A stretch of 60,522 nucleotides of DNA from Thiogranum sp. (GTDB lineage: Bacteria; Pseudomonadota; Gammaproteobacteria; DSM-19610). Below, in pieces: positions 27,521 through 40,516 of the stretch (the first letter of the stretch is position 1; each line of letters starts with the position of its first letter). The notes under the pieces were generated by a model that searched no databases, was not told the DNA's origin, and worked only from the letters and a program-made list of their open reading frames with translations. Made by a program: the position numbers and the translations under genes. The stretch covers positions 1-60,522 of the forward strand of contig JAGXGS010000066.1 of assembly GCA_024636585.1 (NCBI GenBank), in the 5' to 3' direction.

Positions 27521-27860
27521 ATGAAGGACTCTGGCTACGGTCGAGACGGCTGCCAAAGTTGCTCCTGTCAGAGAACCGCGAAATGTACCATTTTTACGAC
27601 AAATCTTCAATAATACCTTGTTTATAAAAGGTTAAGTCGGCGCCATAGTCCAGCTGCCAGAAGCGGTCTCTGAGGAGGATGTCCAGCCGCGACTGTCGAG
27701 CCAGAAATCGACAGGAGATTGAAAAAACAGTGAATACCAATAAAATATTGCTAACTTTTAAAATAATCAATACTCTAGATATAGTCCCGACAACAGGTTT
27801 CACCACTTAACAGGAAAGGTTGGGATATAGTTAGCAAGACGATCATGAGTCCAACTTACA

Positions 27861-28493
27861 ATGCCCAGGATAGCGCCCTTCGAGACACACCACGAACGTT
27901 ACGAGAGCTGGTTCCTCAAGCACGAGGCCGCATACATCTCGGAGCTTCTCGCCCTGCGGTCGTTCGTGCCCCGGGACGGGCGCGGTCTGGAGATCGGCGT
28001 CGGCAGCGGGCGCTTTGCGGCGCCGCTGGGTGTGGAAGTGGGGGTCGACCCCTCAGCGGCAATGCTGGTCCATGCGGCAGCGCGAGGTATAGAGACGGTG
28101 CGCGGTTCGGCCGAGGCACTGCCGTTTACCGATAACAGTTTCGACTATGCACTGGTGGTGACAACAATCTGCTTTGTCGATTCAGCGGCCGCCATGCTGG
28201 CCGAAGCGCGCCGGGTGATCAAACCGGGCGGACGCCTGATAATCGGCTTCATCGACCGCGACAGCAACCTTGGCGGGGAATACCTCGCGCACCAGGCGGA
28301 AAACGTTTTTTACCGCGACGCCACATTCTTTTCGGCCGACCAAGTGGCACTCATACTCGCCTCCAGCGGCTTCATCATCGAAGCCTGGGGCCAGACGCTC
28401 TCGCACCCGCTGCCAGAGACGCGGGAAATCGAATCGCTGCGTCCGGGACGGGGGCGGGGTGCGTTCGTCGTCGTCAGCGCCCGGAACGAATGA
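27861..28493 (+). CDS. Class I SAM-dependent methyltransferase (UbiE-like type 11)
   Basis: The 210-aa protein has motif I LEIGVGSGRFAAPLG (about residue 43), the acidic loop GVDPSAAML, motif DNSFDYALVVTTICF (about 92) and post-motif EARRVIKPGGRLIIGFIDRD (about 114). This is the Methyltransf_11 pattern. The substrate is unknown. No strong ribosome binding site is visible, and the upstream AT-rich region (27600-27850) probably holds its promoter. It ends about 100 bp from the convergent glmS gene. Confidence 0.85.
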   Translation: MPRIAPFETHHERYESWFLKHEAAYISELLALRSFVPRDGRGLEIGVGSGRFAAPLGVEVGVDPSAAMLVHAAARGIETVRGSAEALPFTDNSFDYALVVTTICFVDSAAAMLAEARRVIKPGGRLIIGFIDRDSNLGGEYLAHQAENVFYRDATFFSADQVALILASSGFIIEAWGQTLSHPLPETREIESLRPGRGRGAFVVVSARNE

Positions 28494-28591
28494 CCGATTC
28501 CTGGCGCTCCGACGCAGGTCAGATATCAATCGATCTAGCAATTATTATCAAGTTATTCGTAATTGATAGCGAGCGCGAGTCCCAGGGCCAA

Positions 28592-30424
28592 TTACTCCAC
28601 CGTGACTGATTTAGCGAGATTCCGCGGTTGATCGACATCGGTGCCCTTGAGCACGGCAACGTGGTAGGCGAGCAACTGCAGGGGCACCGTGAAGACGATT
28701 GGTGCCACACAATCATCGGTCGGCGCGACCGGCAGGACAGTGGTCGTGTCGTCGGAGGCGATTCCGGTGTTCTGATCTGCGAACACCAGCATCTCACCGC
28801 CACGCGCACCGACTTCACGCAGGTTGGATTTGAGTTTTTCCAGCAATTCATTATTGGGAGCCACTACCACCACCGGCATGGCAGCATCGACCAGCGCCAG
28901 TGGCCCGTGCTTCAGCTCTCCAGCCGGATAGGCTTCGGCATGGATATAGGAAATTTCCTTCAGCTTCAGCGCGCCTTCCATCGCCACCGGATATTGAGCG
29001 CCGCGGCCCAGGAACAGCGCGTGCTGTTTGTCGCCGAAACGTTCTGCCAGCTGCATGATCTGCCGGTCGAGACCCAGCACATCATCGATCTGACGGGGCA
29101 GGTGCAGCAACTGCTTTACCAGCTCGCGCTCGGCAGTCTCGGTCATGCCGAACCGGCGACCCAGCACGATGGTGAGCAACATCAACGCGACCAGCTGAGT
29201 GGTAAAAGCCTTGGTGGACGCCACGCCGATCTCGGGACCGGCACGGGTCATCAACACCAGATCGGACGCGCGAATCAGGGAGCTTTCCGGCACATTGCAG
29301 ATGGTCAGGGACTGACCGAAACCAAGGCGTTTTGCTTCTTCGAGACCGGCCAGCGTATCTGCGGTTTCGCCGGACTGGGACACTGTCACGATCAATGAGC
29401 TGTTGCGCACCACCGGCTTGCGATAACGGAATTCACTGGCGACTTCGACACTGCATGGGATGCCCGCCAGCGCTTCCATCCAGTACCGGCCAACCAGGCC
29501 CGCGTGGTAACTGGTGCCGCAGGCGATGATATGCACGCCCTTCACTTTGTCGAAAACCTCCGCGGCACCATGGCCGAACGCCGCTTCCAGCACGCGCCCG
29601 TCGTACAGGCGACCTTCCAGCGTATCGGCGATGGCGCGCGGCTGTTCGAATATCTCCTTTAGCATGTAATGGCGATATTCGCCACGCTCCACCGCGTCGG
29701 CAGTCAATTGCGATGTCTTCTGGACGCGCTTCACCGGCGCGCCGCTGGCGTCGTAGATCACCATGCCGTCGCAGCTCAGGTCGGCGATATCACCGTCTTC
29801 GAGAAATATGAACTGCTGAGTCACCGGCAATAGCGCTGCCACATCGGAAGCGATGAAATATTCGCCGGTTCCGATACCGATAACCAGCGGGCTGCCGCGG
29901 CGCGCGGCAATCAGTCGGCCGGGTTCGCAGATGCCGATCACCCCGAGTGCGTAAGCGCCGTCCAGTTCGCTGCAACTATGTCGCACGGCATCCAGTAGCG
30001 AGTCGCCTTGCTCCAGGTGATGACACAACTGGTGGACGATGACTTCGGTGTCGGTTTCGGATGTAAAGGAAAACGCCTGCTCTTTTTGTCGCGCGCGCAT
30101 GCTGTCGTGGTTTTCAATGATACCGTTGTGGACTACGGCAACCTTGTTGCGGCACATGTGGGGATGCGCATTGCTCTCGCTCGGTCGACCGTGTGTCGCC
30201 CAGCGTGTATGGGCAATACCGGTAGTCCCCTGAACCGGGCTCTGTTCACAGGCTTTGGCAAGTTCCGCCACCTTTCCCAGCGTACGGACACGTTCCAGTT
30301 GTTCGGCCCGATTCACAACCGCGACGCCGGCCGAGTCATAACCGCGGTATTCCAGCCGCCGCAGCCCTTCCAGCAGTATCGGCGCCACTTCGCGCCTGGC
30401 GACGGCGCCTACGATTCCACACAT
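28592..30424 (-). CDS. glmS: Glutamine:fructose-6-phosphate aminotransferase (isomerising)
   Basis: The 610-aa enzyme makes glucosamine-6-phosphate, the first step to UDP-GlcNAc for peptidoglycan and LPS. The N-terminal nucleophile Cys2 is in MCGIVGAVA, the glutaminase domain continues with HTRWATHG, and two SIS isomerase domains follow (CGTSYHAGLVGRYWMEAL and SQSGETADTL). The C-terminus ends LAKSVTVE as in the family. It follows glmU by 42 bp, so the pair forms an operon. I see no glmS ribozyme-like leader, as expected outside Firmicutes. Confidence 0.97.
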   Translation of the reverse strand: MCGIVGAVARREVAPILLEGLRRLEYRGYDSAGVAVVNRAEQLERVRTLGKVAELAKACEQSPVQGTTGIAHTRWATHGRPSESNAHPHMCRNKVAVVHNGIIENHDSMRARQKEQAFSFTSETDTEVIVHQLCHHLEQGDSLLDAVRHSCSELDGAYALGVIGICEPGRLIAARRGSPLVIGIGTGEYFIASDVAALLPVTQQFIFLEDGDIADLSCDGMVIYDASGAPVKRVQKTSQLTADAVERGEYRHYMLKEIFEQPRAIADTLEGRLYDGRVLEAAFGHGAAEVFDKVKGVHIIACGTSYHAGLVGRYWMEALAGIPCSVEVASEFRYRKPVVRNSSLIVTVSQSGETADTLAGLEEAKRLGFGQSLTICNVPESSLIRASDLVLMTRAGPEIGVASTKAFTTQLVALMLLTIVLGRRFGMTETAERELVKQLLHLPRQIDDVLGLDRQIMQLAERFGDKQHALFLGRGAQYPVAMEGALKLKEISYIHAEAYPAGELKHGPLALVDAAMPVVVVAPNNELLEKLKSNLREVGARGGEMLVFADQNTGIASDDTTTVLPVAPTDDCVAPIVFTVPLQLLAYHVAVLKGTDVDQPRNLAKSVTVE

Positions 30425-30466
30425 ATGCTCATTCCAATGTTCATTTGTCCGCGCTGCTAACGGCCA

Positions 30467-31834
30467 TCAGCGCGGCTTTTTGACCGGGCGTTTCCAGCCG
30501 GACCGGATTTTCTGGGGGCTGCGACTGAGCGCCAGTTCGTCCGCAGGCACGTCGCGGGTAATGGTTGAACCGGCGCCGATAGTCGCGCCATCGCCAATCG
30601 TGACCGGCGCAATGAACTGGGTATCCGACCCGACGAAGACATCATTGCCGATTTCGGTCAGGTGCTTGTTGGCGCCGTCATAATTGCAGGTGATGGTGCC
30701 GGCACCAATGTTCACGCGCGCTCCCATATGCGTATCACCGATGTAGCTCAGGTGATTGATCTTGGACTCTGCAGCGATACGCGATTTCTTGATTTCGACA
30801 AAGTTGCCAACATGTACCTGTTCGGCGAGCACCGTGTCCGGGCGGATGCGCGCGAAGGGTCCGATGCGCGAACGACTGCCGATCACGCCGTCCTCGATCA
30901 CACAGTTGGCGAACACCTGGACGTCATCACCGATGCGGGTATTTTTTATATAGCAGTTGGGGCCGATGATAACGCGTTCGCCCAGACTGACAGTTCCTTC
31001 AAACACCACGTTCACATCGATGCAACAATCGATGCCGGCGCTCACGGCACCACGCACATCGAGCCTTGCAGGATCGGCGAGAGTAGTGCCGCTGCGCATC
31101 AGGCATTCGGCCTGACCGCGTTGATAGATGCGTTCCAGCGCCGCCAGCTGCACCCGATCATTGATACCGAGAATCTCGTATTCATGCGCAGCACAGACGC
31201 TGTCGACCGCAACCGCGTCGGTGGCCGCCATCGCCACTATGTCAGTGAGATAATATTCGCCCTGGGCATTGCCGTTGTTCAGCCGCCCCAGCCAGTTGCG
31301 CAGCTGCGCTGCCGGTGCCGCGAGAAAACCGCTATTGATTTCCCGGATCGCGAGCTGCGCCGGATTGGCGTCTTTCTGTTCGACGATCCCGACCAGCCGG
31401 CCTGCACCATCACGCAACATACGTCCATAGCCATGCGGGTTGTTCAGCTCGGCAGTCAACACGGCAAGACTGCCGGTGGTGGCTTTTTCGACCAGCGCGC
31501 CGAGCGTTTCGGCGCTGATCATCGGAACATCGCCGTACAGGACCAGCACAGTATTCTCGTCACTGATCAGCGGCATGGCGCGGGCGACTGCGTGGCCGGT
31601 ACCAAGCTGCCGGTCCTGCAGTACCCATTCGACAGTTTCACCGACAAGTGCGTCGCGGACCTGTTCGCCGCCGTGGCCGTAGACGACCTGTATTGTAGCG
31701 GGCTGCAACTGGCGTGCGGTGCGGATGACATGCTTCAGAAGCGGCTCACCTCCCAGCGCATGCAGCACTTTGGGCAGCGCCGAGCGCATGCGGGTACCCT
31801 GACCGGCGGCCAGAATAATGACACTGAGACTCAT
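30467..31834 (-). CDS. glmU: Bifunctional GlcN-1-P acetyltransferase / GlcNAc-1-P uridyltransferase
   Basis: The 455-aa enzyme makes UDP-GlcNAc. The N-terminal nucleotidyltransferase has LAAGQGTRMRSALPKVLHALGG (residues about 8-29), GTGHAVARAMPLI and LYGDVPMI. The C-terminal left-handed beta-helix acetyltransferase shows hexapeptide repeats and the family segments GPFARIRPDT, HVGNFVEIKKS and NIGAGTITCNYDGANKH. It lies directly upstream of glmS. Confidence 0.97.
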   Translation of the reverse strand: MSLSVIILAAGQGTRMRSALPKVLHALGGEPLLKHVIRTARQLQPATIQVVYGHGGEQVRDALVGETVEWVLQDRQLGTGHAVARAMPLISDENTVLVLYGDVPMISAETLGALVEKATTGSLAVLTAELNNPHGYGRMLRDGAGRLVGIVEQKDANPAQLAIREINSGFLAAPAAQLRNWLGRLNNGNAQGEYYLTDIVAMAATDAVAVDSVCAAHEYEILGINDRVQLAALERIYQRGQAECLMRSGTTLADPARLDVRGAVSAGIDCCIDVNVVFEGTVSLGERVIIGPNCYIKNTRIGDDVQVFANCVIEDGVIGSRSRIGPFARIRPDTVLAEQVHVGNFVEIKKSRIAAESKINHLSYIGDTHMGARVNIGAGTITCNYDGANKHLTEIGNDVFVGSDTQFIAPVTIGDGATIGAGSTITRDVPADELALSRSPQKIRSGWKRPVKKPR

Positions 31835-31942
31835 AGCGAAGATCCGCGGCGAAGAAGCAAGGGCGCTGTTCCGTTAGTGGAATTCATTGATGATACTGCA
31901 ATACCCCGGCGTATTTAAGCGCTCGGAGGAACGGCTGCCAGA

Positions 31943-32422
31943 CTAATGGAGAACCGGTGGGGCGACGCCGTTGAGTTTTTCTTCTTCTGTGGCATCACGG
32001 ATATCCGCAACTGTCAGCGAATAGGTCAGCGTCTTGCCGGCGAACGGATGATTGCCGTCCACGGTCAGCTTTTCCTCATCGATTTTCGAGACGAAAAAAG
32101 AACGCGTCTCGCCATGGTCATTCTGCATCTGGACTTCGGCTCCGACTCGCCGGAACTCGGGCGGCACATTATTTATCTCGTCAGTGAAGGTGAGATTCGG
32201 GTCATGCGGGCCAAACGCCTGTTCCGGCGTCAGCACCACTTCGACGGTATCGCCGATATGCCTTCCCTCCAGCCCGGCTTCTGCCTGTTTGAACATTTCG
32301 TTCGGGCCACCATGCACATAGTACAACGGGATGTCGGATTGCTCGAGAATGGCACCCGACTGATCGACGATCGAATAGATGATGGCGATGACCTTGTGCT
32401 TGCTGACAACGGGTTCTGACAT
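31943..32422 (-). CDS. FKBP-type peptidyl-prolyl isomerase, FkpB/SlyD class
   Basis: The 159-aa cytoplasmic isomerase/chaperone has the FKBP core split by an insert-in-flap domain. Visible landmarks are LEGRHIGDTVEVVLTPEQAF (about residues 52-71) and VDGNHPFAGKTLTYSLTV (about 118-135), as in SlyD and SlpA/FkpB. There is no His/Cys-rich metal tail like that of E. coli SlyD. Oddity: it follows atpC by only 14 bp, making it the last gene of the ATP synthase operon. A folding role for ATP synthase subunits is possible but inferred only from position. Confidence 0.88.
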   Translation of the reverse strand: MSEPVVSKHKVIAIIYSIVDQSGAILEQSDIPLYYVHGGPNEMFKQAEAGLEGRHIGDTVEVVLTPEQAFGPHDPNLTFTDEINNVPPEFRRVGAEVQMQNDHGETRSFFVSKIDEEKLTVDGNHPFAGKTLTYSLTVADIRDATEEEKLNGVAPPVLH

Positions 32423-32436
32423 AGAAGAATCCGCCG

Positions 32437-32865
32437 TTAGCGGCCGCCGGTTTTGTCCCGCATGTGCTGGATCGTACGCAGCTGCGCGATGGCCTCGGCC
32501 AACTCGATCTGCGCCTTGGCGTAATCAAAGTCGGTTTTTCTGTCCGTCATGGCTTTTTCGGCGCGCTCCTTCACCCGCAATGCATGCGCCTCGTCAAGAT
32601 CCTTGCCCCGCATGGCGGTATCAGCCAGCACCGTGACAACGTGCGGCTGCACTTCCAGCATGCCGCCGGACACGAAGAATACCTGTTCGTCCTGACCTTC
32701 CAGCTGCACCCGGACTTCACCCGGTTTCAGCCGCGTCAGCAGCGGCGTATGCCGCGGCGCAATGCCGAGTTCGCCCATTACCGCCGGTGCAAATAGCATG
32801 TTCGCCTTGCCGGAAAAAATTTCCGCCTCGGCGCTGACGATGTCAACGTGAAAAGTCATGGCCAT
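32437..32865 (-). CDS. atpC: F-type ATP synthase subunit epsilon
   Basis: The 142-aa central-stalk subunit starts [24 protein letters not shown] and has the beta-sandwich segment [21 protein letters not shown]-terminal two-helix inhibitory domain follows ([20 protein letters not shown]). It lies 21 bp after atpD in the operon. Confidence 0.96.
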   Translation of the reverse strand: MAMTFHVDIVSAEAEIFSGKANMLFAPAVMGELGIAPRHTPLLTRLKPGEVRVQLEGQDEQVFFVSGGMLEVQPHVVTVLADTAMRGKDLDEAHALRVKERAEKAMTDRKTDFDYAKAQIELAEAIAQLRTIQHMRDKTGGR

Positions 32866-32886
32866 ATCTGTATACCCCGTTACGCC

Positions 32887-34335
<1,449 letters not shown>

Positions 34336-34339
34336 TCAG

Positions 34340-35203
34340 TTAAACTGCTGCCGCGCCACTTACTATTTCGGACAATTCCTGAGTGATCGCCGCCTGGCGC
34401 GCCTTGTTATAGGCCAGCGCCAGCTCGTCGATCATGGTGCCTGCATTATCGGAGGCCGCCTTCATCGCGACCATGCGCGCTGCCATTTCACAGGCGATAT
34501 TCTCAACCTGGCCCTGATAGACCAGCGATTCGATGTAACGCATCAGCAGGTCATCCATCACTTCCTTCGCATCGGGTTCATACAGATAGTCCCAGTGATG
34601 CTTCAGGTTAGCGTCGTCCTCATCACCGACGATCGGTAGCAGCTGTTCAATGCCGGGCGCCTGGGTCATGGTGTTTACGAATTCATTGCTCGCCAGATGG
34701 AGACGATCGATATGACCCTTGTCATAGGAATCGAGCATGACCTTGACCGAACCGATCAGCTCTTCCACGGCGGGTGCATCGCCGAGGTGCGAAGCCTGTG
34801 ACACTACGTTGCCACCGAGTCGGTTGAAATACGAAACGGCCTTGGCGCCGATGATCGCGATTTCGATCTCCAGATTCTGCGCGTGCCATTCCTTCATGGC
34901 AGCAACGACCTTCTTGAACAGGTTGATGTTCAGTCCGCCGCACAGGCCGCGATCGGTGGATATCACAATCAGGCCGATCCGCTGCACCGGCCGCTCGATC
35001 AGGTAAGGGTGCCGGTATTCAGGATGAGACTTGCCCATGTGATGCACGACATTGCGCATTTTTGCCGCATACGGACGGGTCGCCCGCATGCGATCCTGGG
35101 CCTTGCGCATTTTGCTCGCCGCGACCATTTCCATGGCCTTGGTGATCTTCTGCGTGTTCTGAATGCTCTTGATCTGGGTGCGTATCTCTTTCGCGCCAGC
35201 CAT
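34340..35203 (-). CDS. atpG: F-type ATP synthase subunit gamma
   Basis: The 287-aa rotor shaft starts [20 protein letters not shown], the family N-terminus, which decides the start at 35203 over an upstream in-frame codon at 35260. Other landmarks are SDRGLCGG-type [12 protein letters not shown] (about residue 75) and the C-terminal [19 protein letters not shown]. Confidence 0.97.
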   Translation of the reverse strand: MAGAKEIRTQIKSIQNTQKITKAMEMVAASKMRKAQDRMRATRPYAAKMRNVVHHMGKSHPEYRHPYLIERPVQRIGLIVISTDRGLCGGLNINLFKKVVAAMKEWHAQNLEIEIAIIGAKAVSYFNRLGGNVVSQASHLGDAPAVEELIGSVKVMLDSYDKGHIDRLHLASNEFVNTMTQAPGIEQLLPIVGDEDDANLKHHWDYLYEPDAKEVMDDLLMRYIESLVYQGQVENIACEMAARMVAMKAASDNAGTMIDELALAYNKARQAAITQELSEIVSGAAAV

Positions 35204-35266
35204 GTGCCTGTCCTGTTTTGTCTCGTGTAAAAGGGCGTGCCGGTGGGCGCGCCCTGTCAATCCGCG

Positions 35267-36808
35267 CTAGTAGGCGCCGTTCGCGGCGAAATCCTCGAGG
35301 ATCTTGCGCAGCGTTGCCGCCACTTCATCGTTGTAATCGGGATTGCTGTTGATTGCTTCCATTTCCGCCGCATACTGGGAACGGAAGTGCGCCATCAATG
35401 CAGCCTCGAAAGCCACGATCTTGTTGACCGGCACAGCATCGAGGAAGCCTTCGTTGGCAGCGAACAGCGACAGTCCCATCTCCGCTACCGACAAAGGTGC
35501 GTACTGCGCCTGCTTCATCAACTCGGTCACGCGTTGTCCGCGCTCCAGCTGCTTGCGAGTCGTCTCGTCGAGGTCAGATGCAAACTGGGCGAATGCCGCC
35601 AGCTCGCGATACTGGGCCAGCGCCAGACGCACGCCGCCACCGAGCTTTTTGATAATCTTGGTCTGCGCAGCGCCGCCGACACGCGATACCGACAGGCCCG
35701 CGTTAATGGCCGGGCGAATGCCCGCGTTGAACAGATCGGACTCGAGGAAGATCTGGCCGTCGGTGATTGATATGACGTTCGTGGGTACGAATGCCGAAAC
35801 GTCACCCGCCTGGGTTTCGATGATCGGCAGCGCGGTCAGCGAACCGGTTTTACCTTTCACGGCACCGTTGGTGAATTTCTCTACATAATCGACATTGACG
35901 CGTGCCGCACGTTCCAGCAGGCGCGAATGCAGATAGAACACATCGCCCGGATAGGCTTCGCGGCCCGGCGGGCGGCGCAGCAACAACGACACCTGACGAT
36001 ACGCCCAGGCCTGTTTGGTAAGGTCGTCATAAATGATCAGCGCATCTTCACCGCGGTCGCGGAAATACTCGCCCATCGAACAACCCGAGTAGGGCGCGAT
36101 GAACTGCATGGCGGCGGACTCGGAAGCGCCGGCCGACACCACGATGGTGTGATCCATGGCGCCGTGTTCCTCAAGCTTGCGCACCACTCCGGCCACCGAT
36201 GAATTCTTCTGGCCGATAGCAACGTATACGCACTTAACGCCGGTACCTTTCTGATTGATGATGGCATCCAGCGCCACGGCGGTCTTGCCGGTCTGGCGAT
36301 CGCCGATGATCAGCTCGCGCTGACCGCGACCGACGGGCACCATGGCATCGATGGCTTTCAGGCCGGTCTGGACCGGCTGATCGACCGACTTGCGCTCGAT
36401 AACGCCGGGGGCGATCTTTTCGATCGGTGCGGTCTGGTCGGACTGGATCGGGCCTTTGCCGTCGATGGGCATACCGAGCGAATCGACCACGCGCCCCAGC
36501 AGCCCTTCACCGACCGGGACTTCCAGAATGCGGCCGGTACATTTGACCTTGTCACCTTCGGATACCGACTTGTAGTCGCCGAGGATAACTGCGCCGACCG
36601 AGTCGCGCTCGAGGTTCAGCGCCATGCCGTACAGGTCATTGCCGAAGTCGATCATTTCGCCCTGCATGACGTCGGCCAGACCGTGCACGCGCACGATACC
36701 GTCGGTCAGACTGACGACGGTGCCTTCGCTGCGTGCTTCGGAGGTGGCTTCAAAACCTTCGATGCGTTTTTTGATCAGATCGCTGATCTCGGATGGATTC
36801 AATTGCAT
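35267..36808 (-). CDS. atpA: F-type ATP synthase subunit alpha
   Basis: The 513-aa non-catalytic nucleotide-binding subunit starts [19 protein letters not shown]. It has the P-loop [17 protein letters not shown] (about residue 168) and the family signature near [17 protein letters not shown] (about 366). It is 63 bp upstream of atpG. Confidence 0.98.
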   Translation of the reverse strand: MQLNPSEISDLIKKRIEGFEATSEARSEGTVVSLTDGIVRVHGLADVMQGEMIDFGNDLYGMALNLERDSVGAVILGDYKSVSEGDKVKCTGRILEVPVGEGLLGRVVDSLGMPIDGKGPIQSDQTAPIEKIAPGVIERKSVDQPVQTGLKAIDAMVPVGRGQRELIIGDRQTGKTAVALDAIINQKGTGVKCVYVAIGQKNSSVAGVVRKLEEHGAMDHTIVVSAGASESAAMQFIAPYSGCSMGEYFRDRGEDALIIYDDLTKQAWAYRQVSLLLRRPPGREAYPGDVFYLHSRLLERAARVNVDYVEKFTNGAVKGKTGSLTALPIIETQAGDVSAFVPTNVISITDGQIFLESDLFNAGIRPAINAGLSVSRVGGAAQTKIIKKLGGGVRLALAQYRELAAFAQFASDLDETTRKQLERGQRVTELMKQAQYAPLSVAEMGLSLFAANEGFLDAVPVNKIVAFEAALMAHFRSQYAAEMEAINSNPDYNDEVAATLRKILEDFAANGAY

Positions 36809-36837
36809 TTTTTATGCGTCCTCTAGTCTGGCCCGGG

Positions 36838-37404
36838 TTAGTGGACCAAGGCGCTGGATAGCTGGCGCAGATGTTCCACAGCCGACCCGTCTATTACCAG
36901 GTCGCCTGCGCGGATCACTGCACCACCCACCAGGTCTTCATTCACGGAACAAATCAGTTGTACGTCGCGTCCCAGTCGCTTTTTCAGCGCCTCGGTAATC
37001 GCGCTCTTCTGTGCGTCACTCAGCGGCGTGGCGGAAATCACCTGCGCGTCGACTGTGCCCTCCGCCTCGTCGCGGAGCGTACTGTAGAGCGAGGCAATCA
37101 TCGACAGCTGGTCGAGTCGGCCGTTCTCCGCCAGCATGCGAAGCAGATTCGCGGCCTGGTCATCGATATCACTGCCACAGGCAGTAATCACCAGATCGGC
37201 GGCACCGGCCCGGGTAAGGCGCGGATTATCCAGCAGCATCTGCATAGTGGGATTGCCGGCGATTGCCGCCATCAGGGCCAGTTTCTCCGACCACTGCTGC
37301 AGCTGCCCCTGCTGGCGAGCCAGCTCGAATACAGCCCGTGCATAAGGGCGGGCCAGAGAGGCTTCGCCCTGCTGCGTTTCGTCGTCTTGAGTAGAATCTG
37401 TCAT
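36838..37404 (-). CDS. atpH: F-type ATP synthase subunit delta
   Basis: The 188-aa peripheral-stalk subunit has the N-terminal ARPYARAVFELARQQGQL helix region and a C-terminal LICSVNEDLVGGAVIRAGDLVIDGS-type segment. The start is taken at the ATG at 37404 with AGGTG 6-8 nt upstream; an ATG at 37410 and a GTG at 37413 are alternatives. It follows atpF by 9 bp. Confidence 0.94.
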   Translation of the reverse strand: MTDSTQDDETQQGEASLARPYARAVFELARQQGQLQQWSEKLALMAAIAGNPTMQMLLDNPRLTRAGAADLVITACGSDIDDQAANLLRMLAENGRLDQLSMIASLYSTLRDEAEGTVDAQVISATPLSDAQKSAITEALKKRLGRDVQLICSVNEDLVGGAVIRAGDLVIDGSAVEHLRQLSSALVH

Positions 37405-37413
37405 TGCCATCAC

Positions 37414-37884
37414 CTAGATCCGGGCAACCAGGTCCTGGATCAAATCGTCATTCGCGGTGGCATCCAGCTCGCGCTTGAGAATGCGCCCGGCACCGGCAGT
37501 CGCAATTTCGACCACTCTGCCGCGCAGATCTTCGCGCGCCCGGTTCACTTCCTGTTCGATCTGGGCCTGCGCCGCCACGATCAGGCGTTCGCCTTCCTCG
37601 CGCGCCGTGTGCTTGGATTCCTCGACGATTTCAACCGCTCGCTTTTCGGCACGGCTGATGATTTCGGCGGCCTGCTGTTTGGCCTCCTGGATCGTTTCGG
37701 TCGCTTTTTTCTGTCCCAGCGCCTGCTCGTGCTTGCCACGGTCGGCGGCGGCCAGACCTTCGGCAATTTTCTCCCGGCGCTCGGTCAACGCATTCATGAT
37801 CGGCGGCCACACAAACTTCATGGTGAACCACACGAACACCAGGAACGCGATGCTTTGCCCGATAATCGTTGCGTTGAAATTCAT
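37414..37884 (-). CDS. atpF: F-type ATP synthase subunit b
   Basis: The 156-aa peripheral stalk protein has one N-terminal membrane segment ([20 protein letters not shown], about residues 7-26), followed by a long charged coiled coil. Length equals that of E. coli AtpF. It lies 18 bp after atpE. Confidence 0.96.
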   Translation of the reverse strand: MNFNATIIGQSIAFLVFVWFTMKFVWPPIMNALTERREKIAEGLAAADRGKHEQALGQKKATETIQEAKQQAAEIISRAEKRAVEIVEESKHTAREEGERLIVAAQAQIEQEVNRAREDLRGRVVEIATAGAGRILKRELDATANDDLIQDLVARI

Positions 37885-37902
37885 TGTTGCACCTCGTGCA
37901 GT

Positions 37903-38148
<246 letters not shown>

Positions 38149-38186
38149 CTAAAGTTTACGTTCAGTTATTTAAAGATGAATTTGGT

Positions 38187-39029
<843 letters not shown>

Positions 39030-39398
39030 CTACTTCTGAGTTAAATGTCTGGTTCCCGATACTACCAATATGAACTGGCCGACGATAAAGCCGGTCAGCA
39101 CCGCGAGCGGCGCCATTTTCAGGATCGCCAGTCCCAGTGCAAATAACACTGCGACAGTGACAAAGCGCTGCAGCATGCAGATCACTGCAGCGGCAAGGCT
39201 CTGTTGCGGCGTTCGCTGCGGCGCCTGCTGGTCGCGCCACAGGCAACGGGCCTGTAATAAGCCGTTGGTGGCTGCGATACCACCGCCATACCATACCGAT
39301 ACGGCAGAAAAAATGTCGGAAATTGCAAGAAACACGGCTGACGTGCCTGCCAGACCAATGATCTGGAACAGCAACAGCCTGCGGATCCCGGTATCCAA
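39030..39398 (-). CDS. atpI: ATP synthase protein I
   Basis: The 122-aa membrane protein has four hydrophobic segments, typical of AtpI, which helps c-ring assembly in some bacteria. The conserved region is SVWYGGGIAATNGLLQARCL (about residues 33-52). It is the first gene of the atp operon behind a strong promoter. Confidence 0.85.
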   Translation of the reverse strand: MDTGIRRLLLFQIIGLAGTSAVFLAISDIFSAVSVWYGGGIAATNGLLQARCLWRDQQAPQRTPQQSLAAAVICMLQRFVTVAVLFALGLAILKMAPLAVLTGFIVGQFILVVSGTRHLTQK

Positions 39399-39481
39399 TG
39401 CTAGCGCCGTCCGCTCAGGCCCCTGGAATGGAAACGCTGCCGCGTTTTTTCCGGTGGCTCAACCAGCAGCAAGCGGCGGCG

Positions 39482-39511
39482 ATTATAAGGATCGTCGATA
39501 GCCGGGGTCAA
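39482..39511 (-). promoter_or_regulatory. Candidate sigma-70 promoter of the atp operon
   Basis: On the minus strand TTGACC (39511-39506), an 18-bp spacer and a perfect TATAAT (39487-39482) lie about 85 bp upstream of atpI. This is the best sigma-70-like promoter seen in the window. Confidence 0.75.
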
Positions 39512-39567
39512 CAATCGATATAGCCTTTGCCGATATCCAGCCGCGCGAGCGGAGGTGCTGGCATCCG

Positions 39568-40470
39568 TCAGCGGATGTGCTCGAGGATGCCATCCAGTTC
39601 ATCGAGACTGTTGTAATTGATCACCAGTTTGCCGCGGCCTTTCTGGCCGTGCTGCACCTGTACCGGTGCGCCGACCCGATCCGAGAGGTCCTGTTCGAGG
39701 CTCACCAGATCAGGATCGCGGCGGACGGGCGCGGCGGGGTGCGACGCGCCGGCGGTGCTTAGCAACTTCTTGACCAGGCTTTCTGTCGCCCGAACCGAAA
39801 GCCGCTGATCCACCACCTGACGTGCCGCTTCCGCCTGTCTGGTACCACTGAGCGCCAGCAGAGCGCGGGCGTGGCCCATTTCCAGCTCGCCGCGCTGCAC
39901 CAGGCCGGCAGTAACTTCGTTGAGATCCAGCAGGCGCAGCAGGTTGGACACTGCGGCGCGCGAACGACCGACGGCCTCGGCGGCCTGCTGGTGAGTCATT
40001 TCGAATTCATCGATCAGGCGCTGCAGCGCAAGCGCCTCTTCCAGCGGATTGAGGTTTTCGCGCTGAATGTTCTCGATCAGGGCGACGGCAATGGCGCTGC
40101 GATCGTCCATTTCGCGCACCACTACCGGGACTTCCTGCAGGCCCGCCAGCTGCGCGGCTCGCCAGCGGCGTTCGCCGGCAACAATCTCATAGCCACCCGT
40201 GTCGATCGGGCGCACTACGATGGGCTGCACCACGCCCTGGGCACGGATCGAATCCGCCAGTTCGTCGAGGCTTTCAGTGTGCATGTCGGAGCGGGGCTGA
40301 TACTTGCCTCGCTGCAACTGCTCCACGCCGAGGGTGCGCACGCCGCCGGCACCGTTATCCCGGGCGTCCGTGGACCTGTCTGACGGCACCGCCTGCGGAC
40401 CGGCTTCAACACGCGCAGCCCCCAGCAGGGCGTTCAGACCGCGCCCTAATCCGCGCTTCTTGGCTACCAT
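39568..40470 (-). CDS. parB: Chromosome-partitioning protein ParB
   Basis: The 300-aa CTP-dependent parS-binding clamp opens KKRGLGRGLNALLG. The ParB/Srx domain has GEYxxx-like GKYQPRSDM and YEIVAGERRWRAAQLAGL (about residues 103-120), followed by the ENIQRENLNPLEEA box, a helix-turn-helix and a C-terminal dimerisation segment. Two matching parS sites lie inside recF about 15 kb away. It follows parA by 46 bp. Confidence 0.96.
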   Translation of the reverse strand: MVAKKRGLGRGLNALLGAARVEAGPQAVPSDRSTDARDNGAGGVRTLGVEQLQRGKYQPRSDMHTESLDELADSIRAQGVVQPIVVRPIDTGGYEIVAGERRWRAAQLAGLQEVPVVVREMDDRSAIAVALIENIQRENLNPLEEALALQRLIDEFEMTHQQAAEAVGRSRAAVSNLLRLLDLNEVTAGLVQRGELEMGHARALLALSGTRQAEAARQVVDQRLSVRATESLVKKLLSTAGASHPAAPVRRDPDLVSLEQDLSDRVGAPVQVQHGQKGRGKLVINYNSLDELDGILEHIR

Positions 40471-40516
40471 AAGCTGTTAATCAGTATCATTAAATAAGAA
40501 GACTCCACAAGTGGCA

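Noticed and set aside
27594-27806. 70-aa minus-strand frame in the AT-rich gap before the methyltransferase gene
   Set aside because: Hydrophobic and low-complexity translation of AT-rich DNA, no ribosome binding site, overlaps the possible upstream part of the Cys-rich gene. It is more likely promoter sequence.
27845-28135. Alternative plus-strand frame at the methyltransferase locus
   Set aside because: Its translation is Arg/Gly/Ala-rich shadow sequence; the frame starting at 27861 carries all methyltransferase motifs.
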